From Desulfovibrio mangrovi (lineage in GTDB: Bacteria; Desulfobacterota; Desulfovibrionia; Desulfovibrionales; Desulfovibrionaceae), in the NCBI RefSeq assembly GCF_026230175.1, contig NZ_CP104208.1, positions 496,001 through 560,000 on the forward strand: 64,000 nucleotides of DNA. The letters are read 5' to 3'. The notes beneath the pieces are model-generated. The model had not been told where the DNA came from. It saw nothing but the letters and a program-made list of their open reading frames with translations, and did no database searches. Both the position numbers and the translations under genes were made by a program. Positions 1 to 6,617 of the stretch are shown here, in pieces. Within the stretch, counting starts at the first letter, position 1, and each line of letters begins with the position of its first letter.

Positions 1-441
1 GAATCGCTGCGCAACGGGTTGAAGTATCCGTGGCGTGAGACTGCGGACATACTGAGCCGTGCGTGGGATTCCACCCTGTGGCAGCACCGTGCGCGGCATT
101 GCTTCTCGTGCGGCACCTGCAATCTGGTCTGTCCCACCTGCTACTGCTTCGACATGAAGGAGGAGCTGGACAACTCCCTGACCAAGGGAGAGCGCTACCG
201 CGAATGGGACGGCTGCATGATGGACAGTTTCTCGCGCGTGGCGGGCGACCACAATTTCCGCCCGCATACCCGTGAGCGTTTCCGTCACCGCTATTACCGC
301 AAGGGCAAATACATCTTCGACAAGATCGGCCAGTTGGGCTGCGTGGGCTGCGGCCGGTGCGTTTCCGGATGCACCTCGGGCATTGCCGATCCCAAGGCCG
401 TATTCAATGAACTGTGGGAGGCAGACCGTCATGACTCCTGA
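1..441 (+). CDS. [NiFe]-hydrogenase FeS (beta-like) subunit, 3' part
   Basis: The reading frame is open from base 1, so the true start lies left of the window; 146 residues are visible. Two cysteine clusters typical of [4Fe-4S] ferredoxin domains are seen: CxxCxxCxxxCxxC starting near residue 34 (CFSCGTCNLVCPTCYC) and CVGCGRCVSGC near residue 115. The layout resembles the electron-transfer beta subunit of sulfhydrogenase-type group 3 [NiFe]-hydrogenases and anaerobic sulfite reductase subunit A. It overlaps the FAD subunit start by 11 bases, and small and large hydrogenase subunits follow. Its likely role is to pass electrons between the small subunit and the flavin subunit in the cytoplasm. 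The family is well supported; the exact hydrogenase subgroup is inferred. Confidence 0.85.
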   Translation, partial: ESLRNGLKYPWRETADILSRAWDSTLWQHRARHCFSCGTCNLVCPTCYCFDMKEELDNSLTKGERYREWDGCMMDSFSRVAGDHNFRPHTRERFRHRYYRKGKYIFDKIGQLGCVGCGRCVSGCTSGIADPKAVFNELWEADRHDS

Positions 442-1264
442 TACCCTGTTCCAATACGTTCCCACGCCCGCAACGCTGGTGAAGAAGGAAAAGCTCTCCG
501 ACTTCGTCACCTTGTTCACCTTCCAGCCGGACAGCGGCAGGGCGCTCATGCACAAGCCCGGCCAGTTCATCATGCTTTCCATGTACGGCGTGGGCGAGGC
601 CCCGTTCTCGGTCAGCTCGCCGCCCAACGCCTCGGGCAGCACCTTCGAGCTTGCCGTGCGCCGCATAGGCAACGTGACCAACGCCATGCACGCCATGAAG
701 GTGGGGCAGAAGGTCGGCATCCGCGGACCTTACGGCACCAGCTTTCCCGTGCAGGACTTCGTGGGCAAGGACACCATCTTCGTGGCGGGCGGCCTCGGCT
801 ACATTCCGCTGCGTAGTCTGCTGCACTATCAGTTGCGGCACCGCGACGAATTCGGCCGCATCATCGTCATGATCGGCTGCCGCAATCCTTCCGAGCGTAT
901 CTTCATCGACCAGATCAAGGAACTTGAAGCGCGCGACGACGTGGAAGTCTACGAAACCGTGGATTGCGGCGACGAGAGCTGGTGCGGCAACGTGGGGCTC
1001 ATCACGTCCCTGCTGCCCCATGTCGAGATCGATCCGGACATCACCCACGTGGCCATGGTGGGCCCGCCCGTCATGTACAAGTTCGTGATCAAGCAATGTC
1101 AGGCGCGCGGCATCTCCCGCGAGAACATCTATGTTTCGTTGGAGCGCCACATGAAGTGCGGCATAGGCAAGTGCGGGCACTGCCAGATCAACGGGCTGAA
1201 TGCCTGTGTGGAAGGGCCGGTGTTCAAGTATCACGATATTCAGACCCACCCCGAAGCCATTTAG
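431..1264 (+). CDS. Hydrogenase FAD/NAD(P)-binding (gamma) subunit
   Basis: 277 residues from the ATG at 431, which overlaps the end of the FeS subunit; this start gives MTPDTLFQYV and avoids a long unlikely extension. It has a ferredoxin-NADP reductase fold: an FAD part (RGPYGTSFP near residue 100), an NAD(P) part beginning VAGGLGYIPLRS near residue 119, and a C-terminal CGIGKCGHCQ motif with another Cys further on, as in the [2Fe-2S]-binding electron-transfer subunits of dihydroorotate dehydrogenase and sulfhydrogenase. It is expected to exchange electrons between NAD(P)H and the hydrogenase FeS chain. NAD versus NADP preference cannot be read from the sequence. Confidence 0.9.
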   Translation: MTPDTLFQYVPTPATLVKKEKLSDFVTLFTFQPDSGRALMHKPGQFIMLSMYGVGEAPFSVSSPPNASGSTFELAVRRIGNVTNAMHAMKVGQKVGIRGPYGTSFPVQDFVGKDTIFVAGGLGYIPLRSLLHYQLRHRDEFGRIIVMIGCRNPSERIFIDQIKELEARDDVEVYETVDCGDESWCGNVGLITSLLPHVEIDPDITHVAMVGPPVMYKFVIKQCQARGISRENIYVSLERHMKCGIGKCGHCQINGLNACVEGPVFKYHDIQTHPEAI

Positions 1265-1273
1265 GAGGACGCC

Positions 1274-2020
1274 ATGCAACGGAAACCGAAAATCGCGTTC
1301 TTTGATTTTGCGGGGTGCGAGGGCGACCAGCTTCAGGTGGCGAATCTTGAGGAAACCCTGCTCGACGTGCTGGGGCATGTGGAGGTGGTGAGCTTCCGCG
1401 AGGTGATGACCGGCCATAGCGACAATTACGACATTGCGCTGGTGGAAGGTTCCATTACCCGTCCCGAGGATGAGGAGCGGCTGAAGCAGATACGCGCCAA
1501 CGCCAAGATTCTGGTGGCCTTCGGGGCCTGTGCGACCATCGGCGGTGTGAACACCATGAAGAACTTCATGAGTGAGACCATGTATCGCCGTCAGGTCTAT
1601 GGCGACAACGCCCGCTGTTACGACACCTATGCGGCGCGGCCGCTTTCCGCCGTGGTGAAGGTGGACGCCGAGATTCACGGCTGCCCCATCGACCGTAACG
1701 AGTTTCTGCGCATCACCAAGGACCTACTCATCGGCAAGCGTCCCTTCGTGCCGGATTATCCCGTCTGCGCGGAATGCAAGCAGGTTGGCAACATCTGTCG
1801 CTACGATCTGGGCCAGTTGTGTCTGGGCATGATCACCCGCGCGGGCTGCGGCGCATGCTGCATCACCGAAGGCGCGCATTGCTGGGGCTGTCGCGGGCTT
1901 GCGCCCATGGCGAACCTTGATGCCGCCCGCTACGTGATGGAGGAGCGCGCCGGTTACAGCCGTTCCGAAGTGCAGGACCTGCTGCGCATATTCCTCAGCC
2001 ATACCACCGCGCCCCTGTAG
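1274..2020 (+). CDS. [NiFe]-hydrogenase small (delta) subunit
   Basis: 248 residues; an AGGAGG sits just before the ATG. The N-terminus has the small-subunit fold (DFAGCEGDQ, then LVAFGACATIGGV near residue 78), as in NADH:ubiquinone oxidoreductase 20 kDa / F420-non-reducing hydrogenase small subunits. The C-terminal half is cysteine rich (CAECKQVGNIC, then CGACC and CWGCRG) and probably carries additional FeS clusters. There is no Tat signal peptide, so this is a cytoplasmic enzyme, unlike the periplasmic HynB/HysB of sulfate reducers. It is co-transcribed with the neighbouring subunits. Confidence 0.9.
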   Translation: MQRKPKIAFFDFAGCEGDQLQVANLEETLLDVLGHVEVVSFREVMTGHSDNYDIALVEGSITRPEDEERLKQIRANAKILVAFGACATIGGVNTMKNFMSETMYRRQVYGDNARCYDTYAARPLSAVVKVDAEIHGCPIDRNEFLRITKDLLIGKRPFVPDYPVCAECKQVGNICRYDLGQLCLGMITRAGCGACCITEGAHCWGCRGLAPMANLDAARYVMEERAGYSRSEVQDLLRIFLSHTTAPL

Positions 2021-2038
2021 GCGGCGGGAGGAGATACG

Positions 2039-3481
2039 ATGAGCGCCAAGAAAGTGAAGACAACCGAACCCAAGGCTGCCGCGCCCGTGGCCACCTGTGC
2101 CTCGTGCACGGACCCGGCGCTGGCTGCGGAGGCTGAGGGTAAGAAGACCATACGCGTGCACCACGTGACGCGCGTGGAAGGGCACGGCAACATCGTCGTG
2201 GTGATCGGCGAGAACAACGCGGTGGAGACCGTGCGCTGGGAAGTGCCGGAAGCCCCCCGTTTCTTCGAGGCCATTCTGCAGGGCCGCAGCTACAAGGACG
2301 TGCATCAGATCGTGTCGCGCATCTGCGGCATCTGTTCCATCGGCCATCAGCTGTCGTCGTTGCAGGCCACGGAAGACGCTATGAACATCCGCATATCCAC
2401 CCAGACGGTCACGCTGCGCAAGCTTGCCATCCATGCGGAGAACCTGCAGAGCCATCTGCTGCATCTGGCCTATCTCGTCCTGCCGGACCTGATGGGCGTG
2501 AATTCCGTGATTCCGCTGGCGGAGACGCACAAGCCGCAGCTCGTGGGGCTCATCGGCCTGCGCCGTCTGGCCAACGAGTTCTCGCGCATCATCTGCGGGC
2601 GTACCACGCACCCGCAGCGCATGGTGCCGGGCGGCTTTACCAAGCTGCCCACGGAAGAGGAGCTGCTGCAGCTCATGCAGTCCTTCCGCGACAGCGTTCC
2701 CGGATTCAAGGAAGCCGCCAACCTGTTCGCCTCCCTTGCGGGCAAGTTCCCCGACTTCAAGCGCGAGACCGAATATGTGGGCCTTGTGTCGCCCTCCGAA
2801 TACGCCCTGTATCGCGGCGAGGTGGGCTCAACGGACGACAGCCGCAAGCCTGCCAGCTTCTATAAGGACGTGACGCAGGAATACTGCGTGCCGCAGTCCA
2901 CGGCCAAGTGGACCAGGAACAAGCGTGATTCCTTCATGGTGGGCGCGTTGTCCCGCTACAAGCTGAACCACACGCACCTGAAGCCGCTGGCGCAGGACGT
3001 GGCCAAGCTTGTGGGACTGACCCCCAAGACCGTGAACCCCTTCCATAACAATCTTGCGCAGTTGGTGGAGTGTGTGCATTCCGTGGAGGATTCCATGGAG
3101 TTGATAGACAACCTGCTCACCAACGGCATCAAGCGTGAAAAGGCCCCCGTTATCCGTCCCCGTGCGGGGCGCGGTGTGGGGGCCGTGGAAGTGCCGCGCG
3201 GCATTCTGTTCCACAGCTACGAATACGACGCCAAGGGCCGCATGGTAGAGGCGGATTGCGTTATCCCCACCAACATGAACCACGCCAATATCCAGAAAGA
3301 TCTGGAAGGGCTGGTGCCCATGATTGCGGACAAGTCCGAAGCGGAGATAGAGCTGATCACCTCCATGCTGGTTCGTGCGTACGACCCGTGCATTTCGTGC
3401 TCCACCCATTGTCTGGACATTACCCCCAATCAGGAAAGCAAGCCGGATAGGGGAGTGAGGTTTGTGTATAAGGGGCGGTAG
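2039..3481 (+). CDS. [NiFe]-hydrogenase large (catalytic) subunit
   Basis: 480 residues; GGGAGGAG precedes the ATG. Both nickel-binding motifs are present: RICGIC near residue 94 (RxCGxC) and DPCISCSTH from residue 449 (DPCxxCxxH), which supply the four cysteine ligands of the Ni-Fe site. About 23 residues follow the final motif, consistent with a C-terminal peptide removed by a maturation protease. The first 38 residues are a Lys/Ala/Cys-containing extension before the conserved VTRVEGHG. No maturation genes lie in the window. With its FAD partner this should be a bidirectional soluble hydrogenase coupling H2 to NAD(P)H, related to group 3b/3d enzymes; the subgroup is inferred. Confidence 0.93.
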   Translation: MSAKKVKTTEPKAAAPVATCASCTDPALAAEAEGKKTIRVHHVTRVEGHGNIVVVIGENNAVETVRWEVPEAPRFFEAILQGRSYKDVHQIVSRICGICSIGHQLSSLQATEDAMNIRISTQTVTLRKLAIHAENLQSHLLHLAYLVLPDLMGVNSVIPLAETHKPQLVGLIGLRRLANEFSRIICGRTTHPQRMVPGGFTKLPTEEELLQLMQSFRDSVPGFKEAANLFASLAGKFPDFKRETEYVGLVSPSEYALYRGEVGSTDDSRKPASFYKDVTQEYCVPQSTAKWTRNKRDSFMVGALSRYKLNHTHLKPLAQDVAKLVGLTPKTVNPFHNNLAQLVECVHSVEDSMELIDNLLTNGIKREKAPVIRPRAGRGVGAVEVPRGILFHSYEYDAKGRMVEADCVIPTNMNHANIQKDLEGLVPMIADKSEAEIELITSMLVRAYDPCISCSTHCLDITPNQESKPDRGVRFVYKGR

Positions 3482-3526
3482 GTGAGAGTTGGGAAGTGTA
3501 GGAAGAGATAAGAGAAGAAATGAAGA

Positions 3527-3556
3527 AGCCCGCACCGGAAGGTGCGGGCTTTTTCA
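3527..3556. terminator. Bidirectional terminator after hydrogenase operon
   Basis: A perfect 10-bp stem (AGCCCGCACC / GGTGCGGGCT) with a GGAA loop is followed by a T run. It lies between convergent genes and ends the hydrogenase operon; it abuts the stop codon of the leftward gene at 3554. Confidence 0.85.
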
Positions 3557-4189
3557 TTTCGACATGATAGATGACCATTCTCGCATGTCATGTGTATCAA
3601 AAAAAACATTTCTCATTTCGTTGGAGTTGCCGCATGTTACAAAGTAGATAGGATGGTTTTTTGTGCTTTTGCTTGGAGATTTTGTAAGTGTTTCAGGGTC
3701 AATATTTTTCATGCATAGAGTGTTGTGTTGGTGTAGGTAGTTTATTGCATTTGTAAATTGTTTTTTATTATTTGATGTGTATTCGTCCCAGTAGATGTCT
3801 TGAATGGTGTAAATACGTTGACCTTTAGATGTTTTGTTTATAATGCGTAGTGATGACTTGGGGATCCATCCTGATGTTTCGTTTGGTGCGCTGTGTGTTG
3901 AGATGATTATAAATACATAGTCATCTCTTGAGCAAATAGCATTTACGGTTGATGAGTAGTCTAGTGTGTGGTAGTGTGTGGTTTTAAGTATCTTTGAAAC
4001 TGTTTCATTGACTAGTTTTTTGCTGTTTTTGTTAGGTGCTGTGTATATGACAGTTTTTTTTGATATTGCAAATGTTTCATTTATTTTGATGTCATTTGGT
4101 TTGCATTCAGTAATAGGTTCTGCTTTTGAATTTAGATAAAGGCATATGACTAAAATGTAAGAAGTAAGCAATATGTTGAAAAGTTTCAT
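3554..4189 (-). CDS. Hypothetical secreted protein, AT-rich
   Basis: 211 residues with an N-terminal hydrophobic signal-like segment (LFNILLTSYILVICLYL) followed by SKAEP. The middle has a pattern like a bacterial SH3-type domain (TVIYTAPNKNSKKL ... GWIPKSSLRI, residues about 45-115), suggesting a small exported or periplasmic protein. Three cysteines after the signal (in ECKP, NAIC and FVTC) plus one in LCMK could form disulfides. The gene is strikingly AT rich, with many Asn, Lys, Ile and Thr codons, unlike every flanking core gene, so recent acquisition is likely. I do not recognise a specific family, and function is unknown. Confidence 0.65.
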   Translation of the reverse strand: MKLFNILLTSYILVICLYLNSKAEPITECKPNDIKINETFAISKKTVIYTAPNKNSKKLVNETVSKILKTTHYHTLDYSSTVNAICSRDDYVFIIISTHSAPNETSGWIPKSSLRIINKTSKGQRIYTIQDIYWDEYTSNNKKQFTNAINYLHQHNTLCMKNIDPETLTKSPSKSTKNHPIYFVTCGNSNEMRNVFFDTHDMREWSSIMSK

Positions 4190-4324
4190 GGTATTGCCTG
4201 GAGTATTTGAAGGTTATGTTGCTAGGTGTTTCTATTTTCACCATTCCCACTCGATTTATCCGCCAAACCATCCAGCCTGTAGGGAGTTTCGAACGTTTTC
4301 ATCAGCCAGAACTGGTGCAAACCA

Positions 4325-4462
4325 TTAGCTTTGGTTCAGCATTTTCCGAAGTTCAACACGGTTAGTGTTGCCATCTGCCCACGCAGTGTGGGCGACATAG
4401 TATTCTTCAACATAGTCTTGTTTGATAGCAGGGATAATAGATTTATAATAACTATTCTTTCT
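4325..4462 (-). pseudogene. Possible truncated gene remnant
   Basis: An open frame of about 46 codons without an initiation codon ends at a TAA at 4325-4327 and starts directly at the edge of the palindrome at 4463. Its composition (acidic/aromatic VEEYYVAHTAWADG, then NRVELRKML) looks like genuine protein rather than random translation. Family not recognised. It might be noise. Confidence 0.3.
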
Positions 4463-4523
4463 AAAAAATAACGCAGCCGCTGCTCAATATCAATAAATTG
4501 ATGCAGCGGCTGCGTTATTTTTT
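4463..4523. terminator. Long perfect palindrome, surE terminator
   Basis: A perfect 21-bp inverted repeat (arms 4463-4483 and 4503-4523) with A6/T6 ends and a GC core CGCAGCCGCTGC, plus a short TCAAT/ATTGA pairing in the 19-base loop. It lies 31 bases beyond the surE stop and should terminate leftward transcription. A related hairpin occurs at 5486-5540. Confidence 0.85.
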
Positions 4524-4553
4524 AACAAATTTCCTGTAAGTTTACGCGCAAGC

Positions 4554-5360
4554 TTATCCTCGCTCCCCCCAGCCCCTCAAAACCTGCGCTATATTCCTTG
4601 CCGTCAAATCTATCGTCATAGGCGTAACAGACACCACTCGGTCAATCGCCAAGGCATACACGTCCGTATCGGTGGGCTCTTCCGCGCAGGTCTCCTTGCT
4701 TACGATGACATCTCCCAAGAGGCTGGTCACGGATGGTTCAGGGATGTCCTGCCTGTAGTAGAGGCTTTTGGAGAGGCGGGTGGTACGCCACGGGCAGTCC
4801 GGTGCGGCGGTGCTGGGAACGTCTATCTTCAAAACATCCACACCAGCCGGAAAGCCGTGTTGCAGCGTGCGTTCCGTGAAGTACTTCAGGAAGTGCTTCG
4901 ACGTGCCCCAGTCCTGTTCCGAATAGACAAAGTGGGTGTCTACCTGCGTTTCAAGTGAAACAGCTATGGAGGGGATGCCGCGGCATGCGCCTTCAATGGC
5001 TGCGCCTACGGTGCCGGAGCTGGTGACGCTGGCACCGAGGTTTTCCCCGTAGTTGATGCCGGAAATCACGAGATCAGGCCGGTAGCCGGGGAATACGCTG
5101 AGGGCGTGGTTGACCACTCTGGCGGGTGCGGCGTCGCAGGCGAAGGCCTCGAAATCGCGGCCGTCCACATGCAGGATTCGCTTCATTAAGCCTGTCGTGG
5201 CATTGCCGCGCTGGGCGCGCCCCATGGCCGTCTGCTGCACGAGCGGGGCCACGATAAGCAGTTCCGCCAAGGGATTAACAGCCTGAATAACCGCCGCAAG
5301 GCCGGGAGAGTCTATTCCGTCGTCATTGGTAATAAGGATCTTGTATTTGCTCATATGCAT
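4554..5360 (-). CDS. surE: 5'/3'-nucleotidase SurE
   Basis: 268 residues. Metal-dependent phosphatase that dephosphorylates nucleoside 5'- and 3'-monophosphates and is linked to stress survival. Seen: the metal-binding NDDG at residues 12-15, the SGINYGENLG motif near residue 101, and SSGTVGAAIEGA just after, all diagnostic of SurE. Start: the ATG at 5360 has GGGAG five bases upstream; a second in-frame ATG two codons later is possible. The length matches the family (about 250-270). It ends with its own strong terminator and is separated from marC by another hairpin, so it is probably monocistronic. Confidence 0.93.
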   Translation of the reverse strand: MHMSKYKILITNDDGIDSPGLAAVIQAVNPLAELLIVAPLVQQTAMGRAQRGNATTGLMKRILHVDGRDFEAFACDAAPARVVNHALSVFPGYRPDLVISGINYGENLGASVTSSGTVGAAIEGACRGIPSIAVSLETQVDTHFVYSEQDWGTSKHFLKYFTERTLQHGFPAGVDVLKIDVPSTAAPDCPWRTTRLSKSLYYRQDIPEPSVTSLLGDVIVSKETCAEEPTDTDVYALAIDRVVSVTPMTIDLTARNIAQVLRGWGERG

Positions 5361-5485
5361 GAAACTCCCGTTCCGGGAGAGGGTTGATCAGTCGTGCCGA
5401 ACAGCGTTCCCTTGGCAGGGAGCGTTGCGGAAAGGGAACGCGTAACCATACAGGTTTCGCGCCGGATATGTGACATCCACTACGC

Positions 5486-5540
5486 AAAAAATAACGCAGC
5501 CGCTACTCAATAGTGATTGAAGCAGCGGCTGCGGTTTGTC
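5486..5540. terminator. Hairpin terminator after marC-type gene
   Basis: Arms CGCAGCCGCT (5495-5504) and AGCGGCTGCG (5524-5533), with the same TCAAT…ATTGA loop feature and the same A-rich flank as the hairpin at 4463-4523. On the minus strand it lies 47 bases beyond the stop at 5587 and is followed by a T run. Confidence 0.75.
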
Positions 5541-5586
5541 GTCTGTCACTGGTTTTCGGCAAGCTTACATGCTTGCTTCCAGCCTT

Positions 5587-6204
5587 TTAAAACGTCTTCA
5601 GATACATGCTCACGCCGTCTTCCAGCATCTGGACCGCAAGAAAGACGAGAATAAGTCCCATGAGCCGTTCTGCCGCCCGCATGCCGCGCTTGCCCAGATA
5701 CTTGAGCAGGCTGGGGGAGCTCATCATGATGACGAAGGTGGCAACCCATGCGCCGATGATGCCGAGCAGCACTTCGGGTGAGCCCATCCAGCCGTGAGTG
5801 CCCTGCGCCCTGTGGGCATACAGCATGACGGCCGCCAGCGCGGAGGGGCCTGCAATGAGCGGCACCGCAATGGGCACGATGAAGGGGTCGCGGTCAAGCT
5901 CCACCACGCCTTCGCCAGCCTGCGGGAACACCATCTTCATGGCGATGATGAACAGGATGATGCCGCCGGAAAGGCGCAGGGTGGACTGGTGGATGTTCAG
6001 TACACCCAGCAGCCATTCGCCGAAGTAGTGGAACACGAAGATGATGATCAGCGCGAAGATGAGTTCGCGGAACAGGATGCGGCGCTGCCGCGCCGGAGAA
6101 TGCTCGTTGAGCATGGGCAGGCACACGGCGGCGTTGCCGATGGGGTCCATGATCAGGAAAAGGGGCAGGGCGATTTCAAATACCGCCCGCAGGCTGAGTT
6201 CCAT
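5587..6204 (-). CDS. MarC family integral membrane protein
   Basis: 205 residues with about six hydrophobic segments (for example ALPLFLIMDPIGNAAVC near residue 13, FALIIIFVFHYFGEWLLG, GGIILFIIAMKMVFP, PIAVPLIAGPSALAAVML, VATFVIMMSS, LILVFLAVQML). The conserved DPIGN and PLIAGPSA motifs place it in the MarC/UPF0056 family, inner-membrane proteins of uncertain function, once misattributed to antibiotic resistance. It starts two bases after the queD stop, so it is probably translated from the dnaE-queD-marC message. No transported substrate can be inferred. Confidence 0.88.
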   Translation of the reverse strand: MELSLRAVFEIALPLFLIMDPIGNAAVCLPMLNEHSPARQRRILFRELIFALIIIFVFHYFGEWLLGVLNIHQSTLRLSGGIILFIIAMKMVFPQAGEGVVELDRDPFIVPIAVPLIAGPSALAAVMLYAHRAQGTHGWMGSPEVLLGIIGAWVATFVIMMSSPSLLKYLGKRGMRAAERLMGLILVFLAVQMLEDGVSMYLKTF

Positions 6205-6206
6205 GC

Positions 6207-6617
6207 CTATAGCTCCATGTAGGTGGCGGACTGGGCCGCCTTTTCGGATACGGTGACGGCATGCACGCGCACGCCGTTGGTGTCTTCCCTGCCGGAAAGG
6301 CGCTTGGCGAGATGCTGGTAGATGAAGCGGGAAAGGTTCTCGGACGAGGGGTTCTGCACGTCAAAGGGCGGCACCTCGTTCAGCATCTTGTGGTCCAGCA
6401 TCTCCAGCACGGCCTTCAGTTCCTGCTTGAGGATCTTGAAGTCCAGCACGATTTCCGTGTCGGTGGTGAGGCGGTCGCCCTCCACCACGGCTTCCACGGC
6501 AAAATTGTGGCCGTGCATGTTCTCGCACTTGCCGCAATAGTTGCGCAGCGCATGGGCTGCGGCAAAATCAGAACGTACTGTGAGACGCCAGATGCCCTTA
6601 GGCTGTCTGTCTGTCAT
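6207..6617 (-). CDS. queD: 6-carboxytetrahydropterin synthase QueD
   Basis: 136 residues. Converts 7,8-dihydroneopterin triphosphate to 6-carboxy-5,6,7,8-tetrahydropterin, an early step of queuosine (7-deazaguanine) synthesis. Visible zinc ligands: His22 in FAAAHAL and the HGH at 35-37; the catalytic Cys31 sits in C-x3-HGH. NPSSENLSRFI near residue 90 and the conserved C-terminal VSEK near residue 123 fit the PTPS family. It overlaps the 3' end of dnaE by 20 bases, indicating translational coupling. No other que genes are in the window. Confidence 0.92.
   Translation of the reverse strand: MTDRQPKGIWRLTVRSDFAAAHALRNYCGKCENMHGHNFAVEAVVEGDRLTTDTEIVLDFKILKQELKAVLEMLDHKMLNEVPPFDVQNPSSENLSRFIYQHLAKRLSGREDTNGVRVHAVTVSEKAAQSATYMEL

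Larger units (their letters stand above)
4190..4553. other. Intergenic debris with possible gene remnant
   Basis: No intact gene. On the minus strand, about 4325-4462 reads without stops as roughly 46 codons with a protein-like sequence (…AIKQDYVEEYYVAHTAWADG… ending LNQS) but has no start codon, so it looks like the 3' end of a broken gene whose 5' part was replaced at the hairpin at 4463. Further left, 4241-4255 on the minus strand encodes Ile-Glu-Trp-Glu, as at the C-terminus of GMP synthase. The region also holds the surE terminator. Confidence 0.35.
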
